Position numbers and translations under genes: made by a program. Positions 1 through 11,839 of a stretch of 64,000 bases of DNA are shown here, piece by piece. A model generated the notes under the pieces. It worked only from the letters and a program-made list of their open reading frames with translations, did no database searches and was not told the origin of the DNA. Where the stretch lies: positions 3,100,001 to 3,164,000 of the forward strand of contig OZ017797.1 of the NCBI GenBank assembly GCA_963969395.1, written 5' to 3'. Every line of letters begins with the position of its first letter. The stretch's first letter is position 1. The stretch is from Pseudoscleropodium purum (lineage: Eukaryota; Streptophyta; Bryopsida; Hypnales; Brachytheciaceae).

Positions 1-1
1 T

Positions 2-1026
2 ACTATTATTGTTACCAAGAACACTGATAGCATGTACGCTGATAGTGTCTTCATCACCACTTACAATGACTGGGTGATGCCGGAGAAGATGACCAAGGAC
101 TTGTGTATGTCCACCTTGAATCCTCTCAACACTATTCACATGAATTTCCTGCTTGCAACCTGTTCTATTCATGTTCATACAACTGCGTCAGTGTATTCAG
201 CTCTTCCAACTTCTGTATCTTCGCTAATTGTTGCGATGGACTGGGGTGGTGGCAGACATGATTATTTCAATGGTCTTCTGCTGGGGCTGTTGTGTTTTTG
301 GATCCATGAATGTAAGCCATTCTCCATCTTGACTGAATGCTAGTGTCGTTGGTTTCACTCTACCGTATTTACTCAATGTTTTTTCTTTCAATTCTCGAAA
401 TATTCTCAGATTAGTGCTTTCGACATGCGTAAGAAACAGGTTTCCTTCCGTTGGTTGTTTTGTCAGGATCCATTCTACGAAAGCGACGAATACCGGGATC
501 TTGGTGGAAACGGGACCGCCCACTGGATGTATGACATGGTAAGCCTTTGAGAATCTCCGTTTGTATTATGTGTAGGCTTCCTTGCATTAATCTCATCCCT
601 TCGAGTGAACTTGTGTAACATTAGGGCATGATTCATGAACAGCACTGATAGACTTCTTTCTAATAAAATTCTCAGGGTTCTTTATTCAGGGTAAGCAACT
701 AGGGCACGGTTCATTATGGAAACAAGCACCTGGAAGTTGGTTACCTACCCTTGTTGCAAGTGCTTATTCCCATGAAGCACCTTGCCCGAGTTGTTTACCG
801 AGCACAAAAACACAAATATGAGTAGTCGGGGTTGCATGTTCCGAGTGTAATCTTGAAGAGCAAGAGCATTTGTGATGGGATGAACTTGTCAATTGTGCAG
901 GAGGACGCGGCGGAAGAGGAGGCGAGGGAGGAGCTTTTCAGGGAAGCGCTGGTGAAGGAGATTGAAGGCAAAGTTGGGGAATTGCGGGAGCTGGAAGATG
1001 CTGACAAGGAGAAGGAGCTTGTTTGA
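2..1026 (+). CDS. 3' end of an unrecognised plant gene (partial)
   Basis: This is the C-terminal part of a gene that enters from the left edge. The last exon is 901-1026, preceded by a cag acceptor; it encodes an acidic helix rich in Glu/Lys that ends at a TGA. An upstream exon ends at 538 with a gt donor and runs in phase 0 from either 467 (tgtcag acceptor) or 410. It contains the conserved-looking stretch DPFYESDEYRDLGGNGTAHW. A further open stretch from base 2 to about 104 (containing TTYNDWVMPEKMTKDL, possible GTATGT donor at 105) looks like another exon, but its join to the next exon is unresolved because the phases do not match directly. The acidic tail is probably a short helix or coiled coil. 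I do not recognise the family. That the last two exons belong together is supported by both being phase 0. Confidence 0.55.
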
Positions 1027-1567
1027 AGCAAGACCCTGCTCCACTGATTTGCTGAACTCACACTAGTTGCCAGGGAGTATACTTCAGTCAATTCGAATTG
1101 CAATGTCGTATGAAGGAAGTGCTGAACGTAGACAACCTGGGATTGAGTGCATAGACTTGTATATTAACTGAAATCAGTTATACTTAGTTTTACAGCATAT
1201 ATAAATCTCTTGATTTAATGTGATAAAGTTGAAGTACATCTAGTCCGATTCCATTGTGGCACGCTTTTTAAAAAAATTCTAAGACGCAAATGGGGGGTCT
1301 ACTTCTATTACAAAGTGCAACCGTAGACAGAACCACACTAAACCACGACAGAGCATCGTCCCCGGTGAGTTCAAGCCAATTGTATGAACACTTGGTCAAA
1401 GTGCCGCACTAGAATTCATTGCCGACAATAGTTTCCTTGTGCAATCCACCTCCGAGATTGTAACCTGCACAAATGTGACCCCTCTCTTTCATACGACACT
1501 GCAACATGATTTGGAAGTTATAAGGAAGTTACTGAGCTTTACGTAACATTCTTGAACATAAAGTTTT

Positions 1568-2140
1568 GGGTGTCCCATCAATTTTTTTTTAAATTTCAAC
1601 CGTACAAATTCAAACTAGACATGCTAGAGATCTCATAGGAAAAGAAAACACAACAATATCACTTATGAAGTGAAAGATTATAATATTTGACCATGAGGGT
1701 GTTAAAATTGTAAAAGTGATGTGAAGTCTTTTAATCCTCTTTTCACAAGTCAAATCTAAAAAGTTGGTGACCAAAAAAATATGAGGTTGAAGGGCCTAAT
1801 ATGTATAATCCCAATCAATTTATAGCTTTCTAAAATCTACTTTGAAAAAATTTTAATTGAATTTTGAATGTGTAGTGATCTGCAAGATTTAGTATATTTG
1901 AGACTCATGTCCAAGGGCTCTCAATACTATGGAAAGTCAAGATTGCAATGGGTATCCTTGCACAAAATCTTGAATAGAAAAATCATTATCATTTATTTTC
2001 AAGATTGGATTTTTGATACTAAAACTAGACTTCAAGAAGAACTTTCCGAAAATATAAACTACTAAAATAGCAACTTGGTTAGGTTTTATTTAACTTCAGA
2101 GTTTTACAAATACCAGATTTGGTTGCCTCAAGTAGTTATG
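1568..2140 (+). repeat. dispersed repeat, CCCCTAA-ended family, copy A
   Basis: This stretch is clearly homologous, in the same orientation, to 53528-54085. Both contain the anchor GTACAAATTCAAACTAGAC followed by matching sequence for about 500 bases, including the shared words AACACAACAATATCACTTAT and AAAAGTTGGTGACC. The left terminus seen in other copies (see 53451-54101) is missing or decayed, and the right end fades into GGGTTAAACC. No coding capacity is seen. It is a decayed non-autonomous element. Confidence 0.7.
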
Positions 2141-2186
2141 GGTTAAACCACTTAGTTGGAGTGGCTAACTCCTTTGCTCGTCTCTG

Positions 2187-2385
2187 ATGGAAAACACTAA
2201 AAAATTTTATTTGCCATGCATGATAAAAATTTTAAATTTTGAATTCATATTTGCAATTAGGGACCCCAAATTAGCTAGAAGAAGTGTAGAAGATAATTTA
2301 ATCAATCACAAAATAGGAGGTCTTTATTTTACATGCACCCTTGGAATGACTTTGGGGGGACAAATAAGGGGGTCAATTCACTTCA
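2187..2385 (-). mobile_element. decayed copy of the MULE-type MITE core
   Basis: This is homologous in reverse orientation to the internal units of the element at 11078-11533. Shared words are GAATTCATATTTGCAAT, GACCCCAAATTAG and CAAAATAGG, and it ends in GGGGGTCAAT, corresponding to the GGATTGACCCC end of that element. The other end is degenerate and no target duplication could be recognised. Confidence 0.6.
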
Positions 2386-5339
2386 GCCATTAGAGTGAAA
2401 ATGGGGTCTGATCCATTATTTTTTTCTTTTTCACTATTTTTGGATAGCATAAAAAGCAATATCTAGTGCAATAGTGGCATTTATAGATATAGATGCAACG
2501 TATACAATATGGATGAAAACACTCGTATTTGTTCAAAAGTGTATAAACTCATCCATAATAGAGTGATCATATTGTTTATAGATTTTGTAGGAATTGAGCA
2601 ATTTCATCTAGTGGATATAAGAGAATCTATTGCCATGTTTTCCCTCCCAAAAAATGGTGTATAGCTTTTGAACAATAAATCGCCCCTCCCCCTAAAAAAA
2701 ACATTGGAACTAATATCTTGTTTGATTTTATTCAATTGTTTAATTTGTGAGTTGTTGGAAATGTAGACCCACTTAGAGCAAGATATTAGGTACAATACAA
2801 GAGGTATTCCTTGAAAAAGTTTATTTGAAATGTTTCAATATTTGTTTGGTGGATGAATTTTTTTGGTATTTGTAATTTATATGTTATTAGACAAAAAAAA
2901 AATGGTTTATTTGCAATTTTCTTCAACCCTAGTTCATTACCTTCTAAATATTAATGGTGTAATTACCAAACAGACTCACTACTCTAGGAACATGTTAGAA
3001 AGTTTGAAACAAATTTGAAATATCAATACTAGAATAACATTGTAAGGGAACTTCAATTACCATGCACTCAATCTACAACAACTACTAAGGTAGAAGAAAA
3101 CATTGAATGGCATAGAATAAAAGGAGATATAACTCTTGAGTACTAAGATTGTCAATAGGGCCCTACAAAATCAACATCATGGCTAGGAGAAAGGTAGTGG
3201 ATAAAAATTAATTGTATTCTTGAATTCCTTGCATAAGAAAAAGAATTAAGATAGATAGATTCATTGGATTGATATCTCAATGATGCATAGATTGCATGTT
3301 CCATAGTAGGCTTGAATTACTTTTGAATAATTCTACCTCACTTTATCTACCAACAATTTATAAAGTTCAAGAATAGAGACATTTCCAATGCTAAATAGGG
3401 GTGAGAAGCATTGCAATTAGACTAAAAAATGAGTATTTTATGATTTGAATGAATGCAACCATGACCTTTATATTTATGGCAAGGGATTCACTCATTGTAA
3501 GTTCCGCTTCTTTTTGTGACACTCTTGTATTCTCATTGCAACAATGTAGTTACAAAACAAAATAGTTCATTTTCATAATTAAAAAACCTCACTTTGGTAT
3601 GTATGTAGAAGATTGCAACCAAATGAGGCATTCATATAGTAACATCCCACACTAAAATTATCCTACATATTATGAAACATTGCCTCCCATTTGGTGCCTC
3701 TTTCAAATTTTATTCTTAATTTCATTGGAATGTCAAAACAATGTATATTTTGTATGATCTCTAGCACATTGAGTTGCCTTTATCCTATATTAAACTTTTG
3801 GTCCCAACCTTACAACCTTGGAAAGGTGCAAAGTGGATTAAAATATTATTTTAGTAACATCGAAAGTGCAGAAATACTTTTGACCCTCTTAGTGATCCAA
3901 AGATGCAAAGGTAAAATTAAAACCTCAATTTAGGAAATGATAATTAATGTCAATAGATTGTCATATAATCAAGCTTTATTGTCATTTCAAAAAAATATCA
4001 AGGTTGAATTCAAATTCAAATTCAATCCCAAGTAAGAACTAAAAGAAAAATAAATGAAAGGCAACATTTCATAACTTGTAAGATAACTCTAATAGGATGA
4101 TACTACATATTCTTTTAACCCTCAAAGGTCTACTGGAGCCCATATATAGTTTTATATTTTATTCTTAAAATAAAAAATTTGTATTAAAATATGGAAAGAT
4201 GTACCTCATTGGATTGAAAATTCAACAACTAGCATCTTTCATATGGAGGTTATTTAAATATTCAAACCTTATTATCTTCAAATATGACATCATACATCTA
4301 TTATATGGTCATTTTGTAACTTTTGAGACATATAAGAGGTGCAATTTAATTATTTAAATTGGAAGTGTCTTATGTCATTGGATCCAACTCAACATGAATT
4401 CAACCTTTTTTAACTTGGCATACATCAATACATGCACTTTGTACATCAAATACACAAAAAATACCATCATGCAATCTAAATTGGGCTTTTCAAATCTTTA
4501 AGGGTTAAGAATTGAACATAGTTTGACAAGAATCATTTTCATCATTTCATGAATACTCTACCTTGCCTTTCCATTGTTAGAAATGGGTCTCTAATATCAT
4601 TGAATAAATTAAATTAAGAAATGAAAATTTTAAAAGACAATAAATTTATTAGACAAACAATTGCTACTATAGCGCTACTTCCACAAGCTTCTTCTGTAAG
4701 GACTCAACTATGATTTGAAAAGCTACATTTTATACATAATGCATGTATCACAGCATTAATTATATTTTGAAATACAAAATTAGATTTGGAAGTTGTAAAG
4801 GCAACTAAGAAACAATATATGATTGGGGGCAATTACAACAACAACTTGCATTATTAATAATACTTTAAAATGATTGAGGTTTAAAAGCAATAAAATGGCC
4901 GATCTTAAATAAGATTATACTTTAAGAAGATCAAGTATAGGAAAACTCTTTGAAGTAGGATGGCTCAAAAAGTGAAAAATGTCAAAAAAAAATAGATAAG
5001 AAATCATACAAAATTGAAAAAAAGGGGTTTTTCATTTTTTTTAAATGCAAAAAAATTCATTGGTAAGAAATCTATGAAGATGGTGATTCTTACTTGAAAC
5101 TTGCATTCAACCAAAATATGTTGTATAGTCTTCTCTCAATTTTTTAAATTCAACATCAAAGAAGAAAAGTAGAAAAAATTACCACAAAGATGTAGAATGA
5201 AGAATGTAAAGAAACAAATAGGAATGAAGAATTTTTTTCTATGAAATACCTAACTAGGATACATTCCTAATGTCTTCAAATGAGTTGCCAAAAAATGTTT
5301 TTCAAAAGATGGAGGGTAGTTTAGAGTCATAATCCATTG

Positions 5340-6430
5340 TCAAATTGACACCAAAATCTTTTGAAGCATAATGTTGTTTGCTTTTCAACAACAAAAACAA
5401 ATCTTGTAGACAATTCAGTCAATGAACCAAAAGCTATGTACAAAATTGAGTTGGAAGTTCACCCCATGTCATAAAGAATTGTACAAATTGTGTCTCTTGC
5501 AATTGTTTCAATGGCATTCAACTAAAAAATTGTCACTTTATAGAGTCTTGCATCAACAAAAAGAAAAGCTTTCAAACTAGTCCATTAGATCATTGCATAC
5601 ACCAAAAGTAATTCACAAAAAAGAGTCAAATACACCCATTGCCCTATATGTCATACAATAGACTATAGAAGTCAGTGTCTTACAATTGCCCTAGTGACAA
5701 GAAAAGAATTGCCACTTCATACAAGTCCACACAACAATGTTGAAAATTATAGCTTTGACTCCTTTGAAACAATTGCACTAGATTAATGTGCCAAAAATTT
5801 AAGTGCAAGTGCAAGTGGCTCTAGTAGTCTTCTCAATGACAACTAAGCAAATAATTGACACTTCCTTTAGTATCTCAAGAGTAAGATGAAAGCTTGTTGA
5901 CCAATACATTAGATTAATGTGCTAAAAGTTATACATGAAAAAGAGTTGGATGACTTGGATCAAATGCACCCCACATATTCCCTAAGTGACACAAAATAAT
6001 GAAATTATCTCTTGTAATAGCCCCAATGGCAAGCCAAGATTGTCTCTTCTTAGCTTAGAGCCTCACTCAACAACTAATCCAAAAGACTGCAAAATAATGC
6101 ATTCAAATTAAGGCCCAAAAAGCTTACAAAAAAAGAATTGAATGCATTCCATGTAGGACATTGATTCAAAATAATTTAGGTGTCTCTCGCAATTATCCAA
6201 ATGACAAGCAATGAATTGCCACAACAACAATGATGAAGTCTTGCAAATATATCCATTACATCATTGTATGCTCTAAATATAATACACAAAAAAAAGTTAA
6301 AAGCATCCCATGTCCCTATGTCACATGTGACAAAGAATTGAGCAAAGAATAGTCCAATTGAAGTGACTTATATAATCATCCCAATGGCAAGTAGAAAACA
6401 AGCCCACCTCCTATAACTTGTCAACAACAA
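5340..6430. repeat. degenerate irregular tandem repeat
   Basis: The same set of words recurs along about 1.1 kb: GATCATTGCATACACC-like, AAAAGTAATTCACAAAAAAGAGTT-like, CACCCCATGTCCCTATGTCACA-like and CAATGGCAAGC-like. Instances of the first lie near 5583, 5778, 5909, 6095 and 6251, so the spacing is irregular (about 130-195 bases). Two more diverged units lie near 7390-7480 and 7560-7690. Divergence is high. It could be an old tandem array or a set of nested insertions. Confidence 0.45.
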
Positions 6431-6853
6431 TAAAAACTTGAAAACTTAGCCAGGAAGGTAAACATGCCTAATTTTGTCATCCATCCAATAGTGCTACCTA
6501 TGAGATCTTCTTATTACTTCACCCTTAGCAATCCTTTATCACTAAGTCATTGTGCTTTTGGAAAGGAAGTGCTAGTGTGTCATTAAGCATGGATCTTCCA
6601 AAGCTTACCAATTTAGTCTATATCAACTATGAAAATCATTGCAAATTCATTTCTTGCCAAAATAGTTTGATTCTACTTGCAAATGATTTCTAGCTAGCTT
6701 TTCAATCTTTAAAAATGAGTGAGCTACTACACAACTTCCATAGATATATAGATAAAAAATTTCCTTGGTAATAAATATATTTACCTTACAAGCACATAAA
6801 CACCTCTTCTTAACTTACCACTTTTCAACAACAACAAAATATCATTAAAAGAT

Positions 6854-7115
6854 TTTTGGGGCCTTCGGATGCCTGCAAGTTATCACAGCCTACAAATGTA
6901 GGAAACAGGTTCGGCGCAGCAGTTTGACATGGCCGAGCCCCTGCCACGTCATTGACCAAAAAAAATTAAATTAAATTTTTTTTTGCATTTGGAGACTAAA
7001 TTTTTAAAAAAATTAATGAAAAAGAAAATTCTAACTACTGCGCGGGCCATTTTCTTCACTACATGGAACATCTGTGAGGGAACAGGCCTGAAATAGGCTT
7101 CTAGACCCCCCAAAA
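6854..7115. mobile_element. possible small inverted-repeat element
   Basis: The ends are TTTTGGGGCCTTCGGATGCC and, read in reverse complement from the right, TTTTGGGGGGTCTAGAAGCC, which form an imperfect terminal inverted repeat. The ends are markedly more GC-rich than the AT-rich core and flanks. No clear target duplication is seen, so this is a tentative MITE call. Confidence 0.35.
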
Positions 7116-8929
7116 CTCTTCTAATGTGTTTACTAGTCCATGATTAGACACTAGAGGAAATTTCAGCCCTTTGGAGGACTGTTTGATTGCATGCAAATGT
7201 GCGAGTGGAAAAAAATCAACCCTAATCTTGCCATAGAGAATCTTGCTTGATTGTGTAAGCTTATATGTCCTATCACATAGATGATTAATTTTTAAAATAA
7301 ATTAATAAATTAAAAATAAATAAATAAAATTTATAATAATTTATTTCACTATATGTCTACATCAGCCAAAAGTCAAATGGCCTTCTACAAGGCCTAGATT
7401 TTCTCTAATGAACAATGCATATTCAAATCTATGTACGAAATAGAGTTGGAACCACCTCACATATGTCTCTATATCATATGATACACTTACAATTACAAGC
7501 ACATAAATGCCACTAGCCTAAACTACCTATAGCTTCTTAATGTTAAAAATAAAACCTTTCAAAGCATCCCATAGATCAATGTATGCTTGTTGAAAGGTGT
7601 GCGCAAGTAGATTTGGATCCACTACATGCCTCTATGTCACATGAAACACATGCAAAAGAGTTCAAACATCAGTTGTAATCACCCCAATTATTAAGACGCA
7701 GTTGCACTTCAAACAAATTGCACATTTTTGAATTTGTATGAATATACAATGAATTTTTGAAACTCCACTTGAAGATGTACCTATAATCATTTTTTGGATT
7801 CATGTACACACTTAGAATAGTTTCGACTTCTTGCATCTAGATATTTTTGAGATCAATTTAGGATTCAAGTTAGTTTTAGACACTTCCATCTTATCACACA
7901 AAGCATGCAAAGAGAGAATCAAAACCAAGAAAAGAACTTGACACTCCTTAATCAAGTGCAAAAAAGTAGGGGAATCACTAAATATGATAGCCATTGGAAA
8001 GAGTAGTAAAAAGAGATTTTCAAATTTTGGAGATTCTCAAATTGCAAATCCTCTTCTAAAAAAACTACACTAATCATGATGCCTTAGGTAAAAAAAATAG
8101 AAGTTTAAAAATTGCTTTAATATGCAACTTTGATGTCCTTCAATGTCTTTACCTCTTAGCTGAGATAGTTTAGCAAACCTTGATTCACTTTTAGTAAGTA
8201 CTCATATTTTTAGACGTAAAGATAGATAGGTTTGTTGTAGACTCCAATGGGAGACTTGAGAACAACTCCATAAATAGAAAATGGTTCTTGACCATTCTCA
8301 ATATCAATACATTTTTACTTTAGGAATTAGGACTTTGCTTTGTATGATCAAATCTAATAAAGCACAAGTACTAGTGCGATCAAGCGATTGTATGCTCCAA
8401 TATTGATTGAAATCTTCTTTAAACTTTAACAATTAGAGCAATCATGTTGCAATGTATTTTCATTCACTTTACCTCAAACTTGGTAAAAATCACGGTCCTG
8501 CAAATCCTCAAACTCTAATAACTAGGCATACATGCAATGCTCTTTAATTTGTCTTGCCTTAGTTTTTATGTAAACCACCTTGTCGTGTAAATAAAGATTG
8601 TAGCACATTACAAATTGAGTGCTTCAACCAAAACCAAAACCAAATAAAAAACTAATCAATCAATGCATAACAAACAAACCCTCAATGAAAATCTATTGCA
8701 TCAATATACATAAGTCAAGTGGCTTTCAATCCATGAGGAGAAAATCAAAGAGTGTAAATGTAAGAGATGAAGTGAAAATTTTACTAAATGATTAAACAAT
8801 AATCTCCAAGCAAAATAAACATACAACTCCCTCTAAAAAACACTCACAAAATTTGACTTGACAACAATGTCAAGCCAAAGAACTACCACTTTTTTGGGCA
8901 TTGCTTTTCAATGCATTGTGACACTTTGT

Positions 8930-9300
8930 GTCATACAATACACTAAAATTTAAAAATTTTAATTTCCAACCACCCTTCCCCCTTCTTGTAATTTTAGAAA
9001 TCAACTTGTTTGACAATCAATATAGGACAATTCATTCTATATGTGTATCTGATACTATCTCCATATTTTGTATTCCGTATTCAAAACATATTTGTATATG
9101 GTATTGTATCCATATCCGTATTTAGTATGTATTCATATGTAGTACTATATCCATATCTAGTATTACATATTTGGACAGTTTAGATTAAATCTCACAAGAC
9201 CAATGACTTGTGATTTTGTTTTAAATCAATGGCAATTTCAAGGGTAAACATTTTTTTTTATAAAAATCAACAACTTGTAAATTTTTTAAGAGGGGGGGGG
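8930..9300 (+). repeat. dispersed repeat with CATATCC-rich core, copy 1
   Basis: This is similar along most of its length to 38910-39270. Both have a core of imperfect TATTCATATCCATATC-like units, followed by matching sequence containing TTGTGATTTTG and a Phe/Leu-rich non-coding AT tract. There is no coding capacity. The right end runs into an 11-base G run (9292-9302). Confidence 0.5.
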
Positions 9301-10172
9301 GGCAACTATTGCAAACCAGGGTGGTACGCCTCTTTTTAGTGCATTGTCAAGCCAAAGAACTCTCTCCTCCTAAATACTCAAACTTAAAAATGGATGAACT
9401 TTAACATTTGGATGAAACCCATCCAAAATAAAAAATAACTCTTAAGGAAATTCAACTAACACTACAATTCAATGTAGAAGAGCTCTAATGTCACTTCATA
9501 TCCTAGTAGTGCATGTTACTAATTCACCAAAGTTGCACTACTTTGAATTAATACAAATTACAATATTATTGTATTGAATCAATTTTTTTTTAAAATAATC
9601 TTTTATAGTAACACTAATTTTCTAGATGATGCTACCTTCTAATAAAATAAATGAGTGAAAAATGCAATAAGCTTTAATCCCTTTCTTGAAATAATAAATG
9701 AAAAAATTAATAAAAATGAAAAAAATGAAAAAGATTAAATGAGAGACAAGCACACATTTTGAGCTTCATTATACCTACCTAGTGGTGCAATGCACATAAG
9801 GTTACCACCTTTGTTTTAGTGCTTGATTGATCACAAAATGTTTTTCATGTGAATTACTCTAAAAGTAATTTGAAATCAATGAATCCAAATTCGGATTTAA
9901 AAAAAACGAAATATGATTGTATAACATAACATTTTTAACTACTTGTTTGAGAATCATTTGCCTTTGTTACAAGTAAGTTTCCATTCCCCATGTAATTAAT
10001 TAATTAAAGTACTATATTCCTTACTTAATGTGTTGGTTAGCTTGTAAATTAACTTTGGATCCTAATGGTTAGAAATTTGGAATGTATAGCTAGAAAAGAT
10101 TGTTAGCAAGCTCTATGCTATCTTCTTATGTTTTTTTTTTATCATGGAAGCTTAGTAGTAGCTATGAGTGTA

Positions 10173-10530
10173 CAGGGTTGACAGGACGGTCGGACGTCCG
10201 ACCGCGGACGCTGTGTCCGCAGTGTCCGCTGACATTCGCAAGTCTAGCAGATGCAGCGTCCGCCTGGACCGTCTGCCTCGACCGCTTGACTGCTCCGATC
10301 GCTGACCATCTCCCCCGTCTGCTTCCCCGACTGCCCTATTCCAACTGTCCCGCGGTCGCCCGTCTCCCTCGTCCATCCGCCCATCCCGTCCACCCATCTC
10401 GTCCGCCCCGCCCGTCCGCCGCGGCTGAGGCGTCCGCTTTCCGACAGCAGAAAGGACGTTGCGTCCATGCGAATAGACGTCCGGGTTACGGACGCATTTT
10501 TCGGGCGGACGCAGAGATTCATCAACCCTG
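10173..10530. mobile_element. GC-rich hAT-type MITE with 8-bp target duplication
   Basis: A 358-base, strikingly GC-rich and CpG-rich island interrupts AT-rich DNA. It starts CAGGGTTGAC and ends ATCAACCCTG, giving a 9-bp perfect terminal inverted repeat. It is flanked on both sides by TGAGTGTA (10165-10172 and 10531-10538), an exact 8-bp target duplication. Terminal CAGGG and an 8-bp duplication are hallmarks of the hAT superfamily. Inside, GTCCG/CGGAC words are repeated many times in both orientations toward both ends, like the subterminal transposase-binding repeats of hAT elements. Open frames across it are by-products of GC richness and encode no transposase, so it is non-autonomous. The intact duplication and undecayed CpGs suggest fairly recent insertion. 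Confidence 0.88.
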
Positions 10531-10538
10531 TGAGTGTA

Positions 10539-11068
10539 TGATGTATCCTTAGCATCAATTTTATTAAAATTAACAGTATTCCATTAATTTGCCACCTTTC
10601 ACAATACATGTCTTGAAATGTAAATCCATACCTATCTTAGATGCTAGATGTGTCTTAGATGTTAGACCTCTATGTATATATATGTCACAATTTTTAGCAC
10701 CAGAATCACACCACTTTATGAAAATTGACATTCCTTGGCTCCAAACAAAGTATCTTATACTAGGAATTCTTTACTAAGTTCCCAATTTGCCAGTGGATAC
10801 AACAATAAGGTATGTTTAGCTAAAATTGACATTCCTTATTGTGACACCTATCTCCATACATAACATAGCTCTGTCAAAGAGTTCAAGTTTGAAATCTTCG
10901 ACAACTATAGATAGATGTCACACTCTTGCAATTAGGAAAATGTCATTTTTAGGTGCACATACCTTATTGAGTTAGTGACTTCAAATGAAGTGAACAACAA
11001 TCTCCCATGAATCACTTGCGGCACTTCATAGAAGGTCTAACTTGTAAATATTCGGTTACCTAAAGATG
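10539..11068. other. AT-rich spacer
   Basis: This is AT-rich sequence between the two MITEs. No gene, RNA or clear repeat is recognised in it. Confidence 0.6.
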
Positions 11069-11077
11069 GATCCATAC

Positions 11078-11533
11078 TGGCCGGGGAAGATTGACCCCTC
11101 TATTGCCCTACCAGAGGGTAAATGTCAAAAATTGCCCCCTATTTTGTGCCACTTAAATTTCGTATTTTATCATATCTTCTAGATGATTTGGGGTCTTTGA
11201 TTGCAAATATGAATTCAGGATTTGCAAATTTTATCATATGTGGCAAATAAAACATTTCAGGATTTTGCACAAGGATAAAACATGGGGCAATAGAGGGTCA
11301 AGGAGGATTGACCCCTCTATTGCCCTACTAGAGGATAAATGTCAAAAATTGCCCCCTATTTTGTACCGCTTAAATTTTGTATTTCATCATGTTTCCAACC
11401 TAATTTGGGGTCTTTGAATGCAAATATGAATTCATAATTTGCAAATTTTATCATATGTGGCAAATAGAGAATTTCAGGGTTTTCTACAAGTGTAAAACAT
11501 GGGGCAATAGAGGGGTCAATCCATACCCTGGCC
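11078..11533. mobile_element. Mutator-type MITE with internal tandem duplication
   Basis: The element is flanked by the exact 9-bp direct repeat GATCCATAC (11069-11077 and 11534-11542), the target-site length of the Mutator superfamily. Its ends form an imperfect terminal inverted repeat: left TGGCCGGGGAAGATTGACC, right in reverse complement GGCCAGGGTATGGATTGACC, both continuing into CCTCTATTGCCC. The body is two head-to-tail copies of a unit of about 217 bases (11089-11305 and 11306-11520). Each copy begins GATTGACCCCTCTATTGCCC and ends in its inverted form GGGGCAATAGAGGG, so inverted ends also meet in the middle. Related single copies lie at 2187-2385 and 36370-36490. No coding capacity. 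Confidence 0.82.
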
Positions 11534-11542
11534 GATCCATAC

Positions 11543-11839
11543 CACCCCTGAATTCAAGTACCGGTAAACTTCATCAGGGTGAAAATCAAGTCCACTCCAG
11601 ACCCACTCAGCGCCCGGCTCGGCATCAAAGCAGGCTCTCCAAGCCGCAAGCCTCTCGTTGCCTCCACTCGCCGGGGACGCTACTTGACGGACGCCATAAA
11701 AAGAATCGGAAGAGCTCCGAGGATTCTTCGGCCTTATTACTTTACAGTTGTCTAAAAATTTTAAGGATTTCCAAAGGAAGAACGAATCCGGATTTAGCCG
11801 TGATAATAACTCATATTTAGCCCTCACTATCTCAAACAC
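11543..11839 (-). other. open, GC-richer stretch of unknown meaning
   Basis: Reading in reverse, about 100 codons are open next to the MULE-type MITE. The composition is coding-like (mixed codons, Trp/Gly/Glu-rich segment including RACFDAEPGAEWVWSG). The only start codon near the 5' side is TTG and no family is recognised, so it could be a gene fragment, an exon of an unseen gene, or chance. The MITE insertion directly borders its 3' side. Confidence 0.25.

Larger units (their letters stand above)
1027..10172. other. AT-rich gene-free block with decayed repeats
   Basis: No believable coding exon is visible on either strand: open frames are short, AT-rich and lack family motifs. The stretch holds two dispersed repeat copies near 1.6-2.4 kb, a degenerate repeated region at 5.3-6.4 kb, a possible small inverted-repeat element at 6.85-7.1 kb, a dispersed repeat at 8.9-9.3 kb and a run of 11 G at 9292-9302. 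The rest is unannotatable AT-rich DNA. Confidence 0.7.

Noticed and set aside
1027..10172. LTR retrotransposon or viral insertion in the gene deserts
   Set aside because: No reverse transcriptase, integrase or gag-like frame and no matching long terminal repeats were seen on either strand.
10100..10609. Overlapping open frames of 81-150 codons on both strands
   Set aside because: They fall inside the GC-rich hAT MITE, where stop codons are rare by composition; products are Pro/Arg-rich without domains.
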